From NCBI GenBank assembly GCA_903895845.1, contig CAITVK010000122.1:1-64000 (forward strand): 64,000 bases of DNA. Direction: 5' to 3'. Below the pieces are notes generated by a model. It saw nothing but the letters and a program-made list of their open reading frames with translations. It did no database searches and had not been told where the DNA came from. Position numbers and translations under genes: made by a program. Shown in pieces: positions 27,701 through 35,572 of this stretch. The DNA is from an uncultured Chitinophagaceae bacterium. Its GTDB lineage: Bacteria > Bacteroidota > Bacteroidia > Chitinophagales > Chitinophagaceae. Position 1 is the stretch's first letter; every line of letters begins with the position of its first letter.

Positions 27701-27973
27701 TTCTGTTTTTAACCCAACATGGCTAAAAGTTACTTCATAAGGACCACCAGACTGTAGATTGGATACATAAAAGCTACCCTTGTTGTTAGTTTGTGTGGAT
27801 GTTGTGGCACCAGTAGGAATGTGTTTTACAACTACTGTTACACCGCTAATTAAAGCACCTTTACTGTCTTTAACCTGACCACTCAATGTTGCAGTAGTTT
27901 CTTGAGCGAAACTGTACACTGAAAGGCAAACGAAAATGATAGCTTGCAATACAAGAATCAAATTTTTCTTCAT
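24719..27973 (-). CDS. Oar-like TonB-dependent outer-membrane protein
   Basis: The 1084-residue protein has a signal peptide (to about residue 23), a CarboxypepD_reg-like Ig domain (TATLSGQVKDSKGALISGVTVVV, about 27-110), a plug domain with LNEVVVKSKGAGLRTGAGIQIGQNQIKTMPAFN near 115-150, and a long beta barrel ending MQMGLRYTF, with the terminal F typical of outer-membrane barrels. This architecture is that of Oar/adhesin-type TonB receptors. Substrate is unknown; no SusD partner is adjacent, so it is not a standard SusCD pair. A perfect TATGTTTG promoter element lies upstream and a strong terminator downstream, so it is monocistronic. Confidence 0.9.
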   Translation of the reverse strand: MKKNLILVLQAIIFVCLSVYSFAQETTATLSGQVKDSKGALISGVTVVVKHIPTGATTSTQTNNKGSFYVSNLQSGGPYEVTFSHVGLKTEEKSDYNLSLGSNSLNIKLVENTATLNEVVVKSKGAGLRTGAGIQIGQNQIKTMPAFNRNLQDITRLTPQSNNNSFAGTNFRYNNVTVDGVINNDAIGFSPSIGGQTASSGQPGSSTRTAPFSLDAIQDVQVYIAPYDVKIGNFLGGSVNAVTRSGTNTLAGSVYAYGSAPVLIGPNNAPTAVGGDKSSEPSGFYNYQVGARLGLPIIKDKLFFFTNEEITRRVDPVIQGAGAVPTLITNAQATSIDSIMKVWTGSGAGAYQNTTIYSNSNKFFNRLDWVINDKNKLSIRNNTVHSEATTLQRDNKDFRFGGIDYVQTNNHTSTVAELKSKISGNVSNSAIVGYSAVHDYRTPNSNPALPQIQIAASNGGTIFLGTDREGAIFNMKQNAIEITDNLTINKGNNTITVGTHNELYDITYGFVNSWNGRVDYSSVNDFLNNNPNRVRTNYNYFDNTRAGIMANPPAKFKVNMYSAYAEDEIRLGKLKLTPGLRVDLTQVPNKQPLSTKISSATVSPYYGTTYTYTQPNTIKNDFFGQPEISPRLGFNYDVNGNQKLIIRGGTGIFTGRIPFAWMGYAYYNNGTTFGAYDTKFSATKKIATGSNPVVDAITPVNGQAIGDANFAAKQGVAINNPASQTQIDMIDNHFKMPEVLRSSVAVDYTTENKWKFTLEAIYTKTLEDLKFQQVNYVDTPKYMIYDVNHLQPIFSGAKNNSILTNNYLVSNTNQGYRYSITAQVSKAFDFGLTAMAAYTYGQSKDIANGIRNSMESNWQLNPALNPNSPGLANSNFDIRNRIVSTWNYRLSSAKGKYVHNFTLFFSAASGDPYTFGFVNSTIDGTGQQISLVYIPTKDEATKFFASDAASQGQAAAFNAYIDANKYLSSRRGQFTERNGARTPWNNKLDFRYALDFNLPIKGKTRSFTFTYDIVNLSNLLNSNWGYVYYSPDTYNSTSSVGLKVVKAGTPSAYPVYSWSDPGTPYAVDLFASRFQMQMGLRYTF

Positions 27974-27995
27974 AATAAAGTTTTTGTTTAGGGCG

Positions 27996-28003
27996 CAAAC
28001 ATA
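27996..28003 (-). promoter_or_regulatory. Promoter -7 element of the Oar-like gene (TATGTTTG)
   Basis: TATGTTTG matches TAnnTTTG exactly. An ATTG lies 17 bases further upstream as a possible -33 element. The leader to the start codon would be about 20 bases. Confidence 0.55.
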
Positions 28004-28126
28004 GATTTACAATGTTATCTCAATGTTAACTTTTGTCTTATTTAGCTGACAAAAGGCGCCTCCTAAACTTCTAACTGATTATTGCCTTCGATTCTAAAAT
28101 CTTTGCAGAAAGCTGCTAATGAAATG

Positions 28127-29098
28127 TTATTTTTTATTGTTCTTGCTCTTTTTGGCTTCTTTTCTTTTTACGAATGTATCATCAAAATAACACTCCATAC
28201 CTCTTCTGTTACCGCAACTCCCCTTTTCTTTTAAGGTCACTTCATTACCTTCAAAGTTGAAATCAATAACACATGGATCACCAGCTTGGCTATAAATGCC
28301 CGTTGCTGCATCTGTCATTTTCAGCTGTCCTTTCAGTTCACCTACACAAGTGCCGTCTTTTTTTTCAAAATGGATAAAGAACATGTAGGTATTGGCATCT
28401 TTTCCATCGCGGATGCTCATAAAGTTCTGCTTATCGGTAGCATATTCCCCACTCAGTTTGTTCTTTCTAGGTAGTGTATCTATTGGGTTCAGCACCACGC
28501 CCACCTTTTTTGGGTCTTCGTTGGTATCGTTCACAACTACCATAAATACCCCTGCTGTATTGTACACCCATCCCACTTTGGTAAACTGCAATTGTTTTGT
28601 TTCTTTATTGATGCGCTCTTTGCTTACCGTAAAAGTGGGTTCTTTATTAATGGAAAGGGAATGAACGTATCCATCTTCATCTGCATCATTACTCAGCAGG
28701 ACCTTTGCTGCCAAAAATTTATTCTCCTTATTAAATACCACCGCTACCTCCTGCACTTGCTCGTGCTGAATGACGTTGAACAATAAATAGATTTCATTTT
28801 CTTTATTGATTCGTCCAACGGGATGGATAATGTATTTTGCTTTGGTATCAATCAATTCTTCCAACACGCTATCCGGAATAAATTGTCCCAATACTTTATG
28901 ACTGATTCTTATCGTATCGGCAAAAGCATTGATGTTGGTATCTGCCACTGTGTATGGCAAGGCAATGGGAGCAAAGGCAGCCACAAAATCATTCACTTTC
29001 ACAGGGGCATCGCCCTCTAGATTCGTTTTCTTGTTTTTGCAGCTAAAAGTAGCAATCGCAACCAGTATTATAAGGAAGAACTGAATATTACGTACCAT
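28127..29098 (-). CDS. Hypothetical lipoprotein
   Basis: The 323-residue protein begins MVRNIQFFLIILVAIATFSC, a lipoprotein-like signal with cysteine at 20 followed by a lysine-rich stretch. The mature part has no recognised domain; it is beta-rich and ends in a basic tail (KRKEAKKSKNNKK). An in-frame ATG at 29113 is an alternative start. The open frame extends to 29263 only because it reads through three units of a 21-base array, which should not be taken as coding. A Bacteroidetes-type surface or periplasmic lipoprotein is the most that can be said. Confidence 0.65.
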   Translation of the reverse strand: MVRNIQFFLIILVAIATFSCKNKKTNLEGDAPVKVNDFVAAFAPIALPYTVADTNINAFADTIRISHKVLGQFIPDSVLEELIDTKAKYIIHPVGRINKENEIYLLFNVIQHEQVQEVAVVFNKENKFLAAKVLLSNDADEDGYVHSLSINKEPTFTVSKERINKETKQLQFTKVGWVYNTAGVFMVVVNDTNEDPKKVGVVLNPIDTLPRKNKLSGEYATDKQNFMSIRDGKDANTYMFFIHFEKKDGTCVGELKGQLKMTDAATGIYSQAGDPCVIDFNFEGNEVTLKEKGSCGNRRGMECYFDDTFVKRKEAKKSKNNKK

Positions 29099-29676
29099 AT
29101 TATTATATACCATAGTGTTTTTTGACGCGATAAAAATAGGTGTATTCGGTAGAATAGGGCAATTCTTAATTGATAAAAGGTTCATCTTCTTCCTTTTTAG
29201 GCTAGCCTGAAGTCGTTCCAAGCTAGCCTGAAGTCGTTCTAAGCTAGGCTGAAGTCGTTCCAAGCTGGGCTAAAGTCATTCCAAGCTAGCCTAAAGTCAT
29301 TCCAAGCTAGCCTGAAGTCATTCCAAGCTAGGCTGAAGTCATTCTAGGCTAGCTTGAAATCGTTTCATAGTGGCCGAATCGGTCAGAAGCGAGCAATTGA
29401 ATCAAGCCAAACTAATAAGGAGACAAATAATCGGGTGAATTGGATTACAAATCTTTCCTAAATGTCACTCAATAAGGTAATTATAGGTTGGGAATTGCTG
29501 ATTTATAATACGATTGTCCATCTGAATGATAATAATCATCTAAAAATTTATTCATTACTGATGAAGGTCACTTTGCACCTTCTGATTGTTTAGCAATTTG
29601 CACCCATCAAAATAATGACAGAAAAACACACACTCCTCATTATAAAAACGCTTTTTAAAACTTAAAATATAAAGTT
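29099..29676. other. Divergent intergenic region with a 21-base array
   Basis: The region between the lipoprotein gene and pckG holds the 21-base array (29201-29368). Upstream of pckG, TTTGCACC occurs twice, at 29572 and 29597, and may belong to its promoter, but no exact TAnnTTTG is present. Nothing else was seen. Confidence 0.5.
29201..29368. repeat. Tandem array, eight 21-base units (GCTAGCCTGAAGTC...)
   Basis: Eight head-to-tail units start at 29201 and every 21 bases after. The first GCTAGCCTGA and a central AGTCGTTC or AGTCATTC are well kept and the last three bases are mostly CAA. No insertion or deletion breaks the register. On the minus strand three units read as L-E-R-L-Q-A-S repeats, but stops appear in the others. 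Confidence 0.92.
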
Positions 29677-31536
29677 ATGATTCAGGAAACAAAATTCCCT
29701 TTTCAAGAAGTTTCACCAGCAAAAGCTGATCTTGAAAGTTGGGTAAACAGTATCGCCAACCATTGCGAAGCAGACTTCGTAAAATGGTGCGATGGAACTC
29801 AAGAAGAATACGACGGCCTCTGTCGATTGCTTGTCAACAAAGGAACCTTTATTAAATTGAACCCAGAAAAACGCCCAAACAGCTTCGCTTGTTTCAGTGA
29901 TCCTAGTGATGTTGCGAGAGTAGAAGACAAAACATTTATTTGTAGCCGCAGAAAAGAAGATGCTGGCCCTACCAACAACTGGATGGAACCAAAAGAAATG
30001 AAAACTTTGTTGAATGGCTTGTTGCAAGGTTCTATGCAAGGACGTACTTTGTATGTTATTCCTTTTTGTATGGGGCCATTGGGCTCACCGTATGCAAGGT
30101 ATGGCGTTCAATTGACCGACTCTGAATATGTTGTTGCCAATATGCACATCATGACAAGAATGGGCGGTCAGGTTTATCCTTATCTGCACAAAGGAGAATA
30201 CGTAAAATGTATTCACTCAGTAGGTGCACCTTTAGGGCCAACTCAGCAAGACTCCAAATGGCCAAACAATCCAACAGTTAAATACATTTCTCATTTCCCT
30301 GAAGACAGGTTAGTGATTTCTTATGGTAGTGGATATGGTGGAAATGCATTGATGGGTAAAAAATGTTTCGCACTGCGTATTGCCTCTGTAATGGGACGTG
30401 AAGAAGGATGGCTGGCAGAACACATGCTTATTCTAGGTGTTGAATCACCCGAAAAACAAAAAACTTATGTAGCTGCGGCCTTCCCTAGTGCTTGTGGAAA
30501 AACAAACTTTTCTATGATGATTCCTGCAAAAGGAGTAGACGATTGGAAAGTGACTACTGTGGGTGATGATATCGCATGGATTCATAAAGGAGAAGATGGT
30601 CGTTTATATGCCATCAATCCAGAAGCTGGCTACTTTGGTGTTGCACCAGGAACCAACTACAAAACAAATCCGAATGCAATGGAAAGCATCAAGGAAAATA
30701 CCATCTTTACCAACGTAGCTATCACACCTGATGGAGATGTTTGGTGGGAAGGAATGACCAAAGAAGTTCCTGCTGGATTAACTAACTGGAAAGGTTTGCC
30801 TCACGATCCTGCAAGCGGACAACCTGCTGCACACGCTAACTCTAGGTTTACTGCACCTGCTTACCAAAATCCTGCAATAGATAGCGAATGGGATAGCCCT
30901 AAAGGTGTGCCAATCGAAGCATTTGTTTTTGGAGGAAGAAGAAGTACTGCTGTACCATTGGTTTGTCAATCTTTCAACTGGAATTTCGGTGTTTATACCG
31001 CCGCAACCATGGGTAGTGAAATGACTGCTGCTGCTTTTGGAGAAATAGGAAAGGTTCGTCGTGATCCATTTGCGATGTTGCCATTTATGGGTTATCACAT
31101 GGGCGACTATGTAAACCATTGGTTACAATTTGGTCGTACTTTGGGTAATGCACCTCGTATCTTTAGTGTAAACTGGTTTAGAAAAGATGAAAATGGCAAA
31201 TTCTTATGGCCAGGCTTTGGTGAAAATATGAGGGTATTGAAATGGATTGTTCAACGTGTGCATGGTGGTGCAAGTGCAGTAGAAAGCCCAATTGGCTGGA
31301 TGCCTCGCTATGAAGATATGGACTGGACAGGCATTGAAGACTTTGACAAAAATGATTTTGCAAAAATTATGACTGTAGACAGAGAACCTTGGAAACAAGA
31401 ATTATTGTCTCATGAAGAGTTATTTGCAAAATTATATGACAAACTTCCTAAGGAGTTTTACTTTATGAGAGAATTACTGTTGTCTGCGTTATGGCGTTCC
31501 CCTGAACATTGGGCCTTGGAACCTGAAAGAGAATAG
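29677..31536 (+). CDS. pckG: GTP-dependent phosphoenolpyruvate carboxykinase
   Basis: This 619-residue cytoplasmic enzyme interconverts oxaloacetate and phosphoenolpyruvate with GTP, the first committed step of gluconeogenesis. [13 protein letters not shown] near residue 268 is the P-loop with the hyper-reactive cysteine of the GTP class; [14 protein letters not shown] near 415 and the substrate-binding [11 protein letters not shown] near 130 are also in place. Length is normal. It is followed by a strong terminator, so it is monocistronic. Confidence 0.97.
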   Translation: MIQETKFPFQEVSPAKADLESWVNSIANHCEADFVKWCDGTQEEYDGLCRLLVNKGTFIKLNPEKRPNSFACFSDPSDVARVEDKTFICSRRKEDAGPTNNWMEPKEMKTLLNGLLQGSMQGRTLYVIPFCMGPLGSPYARYGVQLTDSEYVVANMHIMTRMGGQVYPYLHKGEYVKCIHSVGAPLGPTQQDSKWPNNPTVKYISHFPEDRLVISYGSGYGGNALMGKKCFALRIASVMGREEGWLAEHMLILGVESPEKQKTYVAAAFPSACGKTNFSMMIPAKGVDDWKVTTVGDDIAWIHKGEDGRLYAINPEAGYFGVAPGTNYKTNPNAMESIKENTIFTNVAITPDGDVWWEGMTKEVPAGLTNWKGLPHDPASGQPAAHANSRFTAPAYQNPAIDSEWDSPKGVPIEAFVFGGRRSTAVPLVCQSFNWNFGVYTAATMGSEMTAAAFGEIGKVRRDPFAMLPFMGYHMGDYVNHWLQFGRTLGNAPRIFSVNWFRKDENGKFLWPGFGENMRVLKWIVQRVHGGASAVESPIGWMPRYEDMDWTGIEDFDKNDFAKIMTVDREPWKQELLSHEELFAKLYDKLPKEFYFMRELLLSALWRSPEHWALEPERE

Positions 31537-31553
31537 AAAACGAGAACTATACG

Positions 31554-31585
31554 AAAGGGAACAAGTAATTTTGCTTGTTCCCTTT
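31554..31585 (+). terminator. Terminator of pckG
   Basis: AAAGGGAACAAG pairs with CTTGTTCCCTTT through an eight-base loop and is followed by TTCTTT. Confidence 0.9.
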
Positions 31586-31625
31586 TTCTTTAAGTTTCAT
31601 CACCAAAATAGATTGAAAATTATTT

Positions 31626-32411
31626 ATGAATGAATTAGAAAACAGTATAACCAATGTAGAGGAAATGAAAGAAGTGGCAGACATACTTCTAAAAACCGGC
31701 ACTATGCTGATGAGTGCGGGTGCCAATACAGGCAGGGTAAGAACAACGGTGCACAGAATGGCAGATGCGTTTGGATATTCTATTGACTTACATATCAGTC
31801 AACGTTCTATCTGGCTAACCATGCTCAACGAACACGGAGCTTCAATATTCACCATCGTACGGGTAACCCCTTCACATATCATCAATTTCAGAACAATCTC
31901 TGGTATCAGTAAAATGAGCTGGAGTTTGGTAGAGGAGCGTTGGACTATAAATCAAATCACTGATGAGCTGAAAAGATTGGAACAATTACCTCGCTTTCCC
32001 AGATGGCTGGTATTAACATTAGTTGGGTTGGCTGGTGCGGGTTTCTGTTCACTGGCAGATGGTACTCCCATTGAACTAGCTTTTACTTTTGTGGCGTCTT
32101 TTCTTGGTCTTTATGTTCGTCAGGAGGCGCTGAAGGGAGGCTTCAATCCGTATGTTTCAGTTTATTTTTCTGCTTTTACTGCATCGCTCATAGCAGGTTC
32201 AGCATCTAAATTAGGGCTGAGCGATAGTCAGAATCATGCTTATGTAACTTCAGTACTATTTCTTATTCCAGGTGTGCCTCTCATCAATTCATTCTCGGAT
32301 ATATTGGATGGCAATGTGCAAAATGGTGTTACCCGAGGTTTCGTCGGGTTTCTGATTTCTTTTTCAATCGCTTTAGGAATACTTACTTCTGCTTTAATCT
32401 ATCAATTTTAA
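31626..32411 (+). CDS. ThrE-type exporter, N-terminal component
   Basis: The 261-residue protein is the ThrE/DUF1212 half of a threonine/serine exporter. The cytoplasmic start with MSAGANTGRVRTTVHRMADAFG near residue 38 is the family signature, followed by five hydrophobic helices from about residue 125. In Corynebacterium ThrE both halves are one protein; here the C-terminal half is the next gene, three bases downstream, as in many other bacteria. It would export small amino acids or peptides by proton exchange. Confidence 0.88.
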   Translation: MNELENSITNVEEMKEVADILLKTGTMLMSAGANTGRVRTTVHRMADAFGYSIDLHISQRSIWLTMLNEHGASIFTIVRVTPSHIINFRTISGISKMSWSLVEERWTINQITDELKRLEQLPRFPRWLVLTLVGLAGAGFCSLADGTPIELAFTFVASFLGLYVRQEALKGGFNPYVSVYFSAFTASLIAGSASKLGLSDSQNHAYVTSVLFLIPGVPLINSFSDILDGNVQNGVTRGFVGFLISFSIALGILTSALIYQF

Positions 32412-32414
32412 CCT

Positions 32415-32912
32415 ATGTCTTGGATATTAATCATATTATACAAATCAATTTGGGGAGGCCTTGCCGCCCTAGGCTTTGCGGCTTTGTTCAATGTGCCTGT
32501 TCGTAGTTTCTTTCATATTTTTTTATTTGGAGGAATAGGTGTTTTTATCAAGTTCACTTTACTACATTTCAATTTCAATATTGCGCTTTCTTCTCTGGCA
32601 GGTGCAGTGGCAATTGGGTTCCTAAGTATTCCGGCAGCACATTACAAGCATACACCTCCTCTTATATTCTATATCCCGGCGGTTATACCAATGATTCCGG
32701 GGATACTAGCTTATCGGATGATTTTAGGTTTAATCACTCTTACAGGTAATCCAAAATCTGCTACCTATGGCGCCACTTTATCTGAAACCATCAATTATGG
32801 CTTGAAGGTGGTTTTTATACTTATCAGCCTATCAGTCGGGGTGGTGATACCAATGTTACTATTACGCAAAGAATCTGTAAAAGATATAAAAGTGCCTTTT
32901 ACCAGAAAATAG
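32415..32912 (+). CDS. ThrE-type exporter, C-terminal component
   Basis: The 165-residue protein has five hydrophobic helices and the block FYIPAVIPMIPGILAYR near residue 97, typical of the DUF3815 half of ThrE exporters. It follows the N-terminal half with a three-base gap and is surely co-translated. The C-terminus is a short basic tail. Confidence 0.88.
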   Translation: MSWILIILYKSIWGGLAALGFAALFNVPVRSFFHIFLFGGIGVFIKFTLLHFNFNIALSSLAGAVAIGFLSIPAAHYKHTPPLIFYIPAVIPMIPGILAYRMILGLITLTGNPKSATYGATLSETINYGLKVVFILISLSVGVVIPMLLLRKESVKDIKVPFTRK

Positions 32913-32950
32913 TGCTTTATACCTTATTTTATTTACTAAAAAACATTAAA

Positions 32951-33715
32951 ATGAAACAGTTTAAACTTCATTACTGCTTGTGCTTTGCCACAATGCTGTT
33001 GGTTATTAGTATGTTTACCACTAGCATCGTCCACGCACAAGTAACACAAAGAGTCGTTAACAACCAGACACAAACCTGGATTAGCATCAACAGTACCGAA
33101 CGTTTTACCAATAAGTGGGGAATTGTGGCAGATTTACACTACAGGTCTAACCAAATACTTGCTAGTCCCAACTTTTATTTTGCCCGCGCTGGAATTAATT
33201 ATTGGTTAAACGATAATATCACATTTACTGTAGGGTATGCTCACATGTGGTTAGCGCCAACTATTGCAGGATGGCATACTTACTCCAACGAAAACCGTAT
33301 TTATGAGCAGGCACAGTTTATTACCAAATTTGGTAAAGTAACTTTTTTGGGAAGGCTTAGAAATGAGCAAAGATGGCAAGAGAAGATAGTAAATGACAAG
33401 AGTACTCACACTAATAAGTTCACAGACAGGGTTCGTACGCTAGGGTATTTTACGATTCCATTGTTTAAAAACCCCAAACTGCCCGCACTTGCATTGGCTG
33501 ATGAACTATGTGTTCAGACTGGAAAGGAAGTAGTGTATAATGTATTTGATCAGAATAGATTCTTCATTGGGATAAAACAAAAAGTGAACAAAAATTTAAG
33601 CTTCGATTTTGGATATATGTTGCTGGATCAAGAAAAAGCAGATGGCTATCACTTTGATCAAGACCATACATTACGCTGTTTTTTTTATTACATGCCCGAC
33701 CTGAGAAAGAAGTAG
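32951..33715 (+). CDS. DUF2490 secreted protein
   Basis: The 254-residue precursor has a signal peptide ending in SIVHAQ and a beta-barrel-like mature part with alternating aromatic residues. TWISINSTERFTNKWGIVAD, YARAGINYW-like and FFIGIKQK motifs match DUF2490, small outer-membrane barrels of unknown role. The ATG at 32951 is chosen because the GTG at 32912 would overlap the exporter gene and place extra residues before the signal. It is probably the last gene of the ThrE unit, ahead of a terminator. Confidence 0.8.
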   Translation: MKQFKLHYCLCFATMLLVISMFTTSIVHAQVTQRVVNNQTQTWISINSTERFTNKWGIVADLHYRSNQILASPNFYFARAGINYWLNDNITFTVGYAHMWLAPTIAGWHTYSNENRIYEQAQFITKFGKVTFLGRLRNEQRWQEKIVNDKSTHTNKFTDRVRTLGYFTIPLFKNPKLPALALADELCVQTGKEVVYNVFDQNRFFIGIKQKVNKNLSFDFGYMLLDQEKADGYHFDQDHTLRCFFYYMPDLRKK

Positions 33716-33769
33716 AAATGCTGTGCTGATTGTTATAATTGGGGTAGTGCTGGTAATCATAGAAAAAGT

Positions 33770-33813
33770 AAAGAGTCTGTTTGAGGTAAAAACTTCAATA
33801 CAGACTCTTTGCT
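33770..33813. terminator. Terminator between the DUF2490 gene and the convergent hydrolase gene
   Basis: AAAGAGTCTGT pairs with ACAGACTCTTT, with an inner TTGAG/CTTCAA stem. The run GCTTTTGTTT follows on the plus strand. Confidence 0.8.
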
Positions 33814-33831
33814 TTTGTTTAACTTAAATCA

Positions 33832-34740
33832 TTAATACAATTTATTCGCTTTCATCCACACAAAAACCCAATCCAACCAGTCGCCAGGCTCATCTTTATT
33901 GTGCAATCCAAACCCATGTCCGCCCTTCTGAACAATATGAACCTCTGCAGGAACTTTATTCTTTTTCAGTGCCAAAAAGAATTCAAGGCTGTTCTCCACT
34001 TTCACAGTTTTATCATCCGCCGCATGAATCAAAAACGTTGGTGGCGTATTGGGAGTCACTTGCAATTCGTTGCTATATAACTCAATTTTTTCTTTAGATG
34101 CCTTCTTTCCCAACATATTATCCCTGCTTCCTTTGTGTGCGAGACTATCTGTAAAACTGATGACAGGATACCCCAATACCATAAAGTCGGGACGTAAATT
34201 AGTATTTTCTTTATTGGTGATCAGGCTAACAGCATAGTGTGTTCCTAAGGAAGAAGCCAGATGCCCGCCCGCCGAAAAGCCCATGATGCCAACGTTACCA
34301 GGGTTAATATTAAATTCGGCAGCCCTGTCACGCACTATTTTTATGGCTTGTTGTGCATCCATCAATGCCACTGTTTCTGTGTTCTCAACACAAGCGGTAT
34401 CAATTGGTAGCCTATATTTCAATACAAAAGCAGCAATGCCTTGTTTGTTATAATTCTTTGCTACTTCATGTCCTTCGTGGTCAATAGCCAGTCTCGAGTA
34501 ACCGCCCCCGGGACAAATAATTACGGCTGCCTTTGCGCTATCCGGTTTCTCCGGCAAATACGCATACAAAACAGGAACAGTTACACCACCCACCCTACCC
34601 GGAAGAGGCGAAACTTCAACTACACTACAAGGTCTGCTGTTTGGGATAGCTCCTTTGTACAAAGGAATAATTGTTTGTGAATGAATGGACGACATAAGCA
34701 TGATTGACAAAGGCAATAAAAATGATTTCTTAAAATTCAT
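33832..34740 (-). CDS. Secreted alpha/beta hydrolase (esterase, BD-FAE type) A
   Basis: The 302-residue precursor has a signal peptide (MNFKKSFLLPLSIMLMSSIHS). ICPGGGYSRLA is the oxyanion loop, GFSAGGHLASSLGTHY holds the nucleophile serine, AADDKTV the acid and KGGHGFGL the catalytic histidine. This is the acetylxylan-esterase-like/feruloyl esterase-like group of Bacteroidetes, which de-esterify plant or microbial glycans in the periplasm. A clear paralogue is encoded divergently at 35573, so the pair arose by duplication. Confidence 0.88.
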   Translation of the reverse strand: MNFKKSFLLPLSIMLMSSIHSQTIIPLYKGAIPNSRPCSVVEVSPLPGRVGGVTVPVLYAYLPEKPDSAKAAVIICPGGGYSRLAIDHEGHEVAKNYNKQGIAAFVLKYRLPIDTACVENTETVALMDAQQAIKIVRDRAAEFNINPGNVGIMGFSAGGHLASSLGTHYAVSLITNKENTNLRPDFMVLGYPVISFTDSLAHKGSRDNMLGKKASKEKIELYSNELQVTPNTPPTFLIHAADDKTVKVENSLEFFLALKKNKVPAEVHIVQKGGHGFGLHNKDEPGDWLDWVFVWMKANKLY

Positions 34741-35009
34741 ACTGGCAATTAATTAAAAATAATGGGCTAAAAGTAGGTAATTATTCTTTTTGATTGAACA
34801 GGCAATTCTTCAGCTGATTTTTACCTAGACATATAGATAGAACAGTTTTCTGGTTAAATACTTGCTTGGCTAGTATGCAAGAGTGATGTTGATGAAAGAC
34901 TGATGGCGGATGAGCGATTAGTGGCATCCTTAATAAGATTCCGGATAGAAACCGCGAGGCATGACAGAATCATGCTAAACTTCGACATTAAACCTAGGTT
35001 TTTGCAGTT

Positions 35010-35240
35010 TTTCTTTGTTAGTTTCTAAAGTTTCTTTGTTAGTTTCTTGTTTTCCTTTAAAAGAAAAACTAATTCCACAAGAGAAAGCTTATTTTCTTTA
35101 TTAGTTTCCTCTGTTTCTTTCAAAGAAAACTTCCATTCTTTGTTAGTTTCTAACTTTTCTTTCTAAGAAAAACTATATTCCTTTAAAGAAAAACTCGCTT
35201 TTCTCGCTTTCTAACCATATTCTCAATTGGTTTCCAAACA
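35010..35240. repeat. Diverged tandem array, 11 units of 21 bases (TTCTTT...)
   Basis: Units begin TTCTTT or TTCCTTT every 21 bases from 35010. One type continues GTTAGTTTCT and another AAAGAAAAACT, so some units are palindromic (TTCTTTCAAAGAA at 35115). The register is kept with no indel over eleven units while the bases vary strongly. Confidence 0.8.
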
Positions 35241-35244
35241 ACTT

Positions 35245-35550
35245 CTTGACAAATGTGGTTTCCTGTAGCACTCTGCATATCAAAAGAAATAGGCATAGTA
35301 AGCTTGTGTTCTATTGCCCGTATGGAAGTTGTCATTTACAGATAAGGTGAGAGAGGTTACCTTTCCACCTTTCCATGTCCAGTCTTTTTTAATGCCTGCA
35401 TCCACGTGCCCGCTAGTCCTCTTACTCGCTTAAATCTACAAAAGCTTGCGCATTGCGTCTCGTGTGTGCATTCCTAAGGTATAATCCTTTTTGTTCCGAA
35501 TAACCATTATCTGCTAAGTTTGTAGCCACAACGAGTTGTAAATGCGTTTA
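35245..35550 (-). pseudogene. Possible remnant of an outer-membrane beta-barrel gene
   Basis: On the minus strand two fragments in different frames resemble the C-terminal barrel of TonB-dependent receptors of the OMP_b-brl type: first N-L-A-D-N-G-Y-S-E-Q-K-G-L-Y, then after two stops D-A-G-I-K-K-D-W-T-W-K-G-G and S-L-T-L-S-V-N-D-N-F. The G-I-x-K-D and L-T-L-x-V-N-D-x-F pattern is typical of that family. There is no start and at least one frame change. It suggests that the two hydrolase paralogues once flanked such a gene. Confidence 0.45.
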
Positions 35551-35572
35551 TTGGGGATTAATTACAAGAAAG

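Larger units (their letters stand above)
34741..35572. other. Divergent intergenic region of 832 bases: array and gene remnant
   Basis: Positions 35010-35240 are a 21-base-period array and about 35240-35550 are a decayed outer-membrane protein gene, both listed separately. The left 270 bases show no features. Confidence 0.6.

Noticed and set aside
24719-27973. SusC-type member of a SusCD pair
   Set aside because: No SusD gene is adjacent and the N-terminal and plug regions are of the Oar-like type.
29099-29263. N-terminal extension of the lipoprotein with L-E-R-L-Q-A-S repeats
   Set aside because: It is the translation of a non-coding 21-base array, sits in front of a lipoprotein signal, and other units of the array contain stops.
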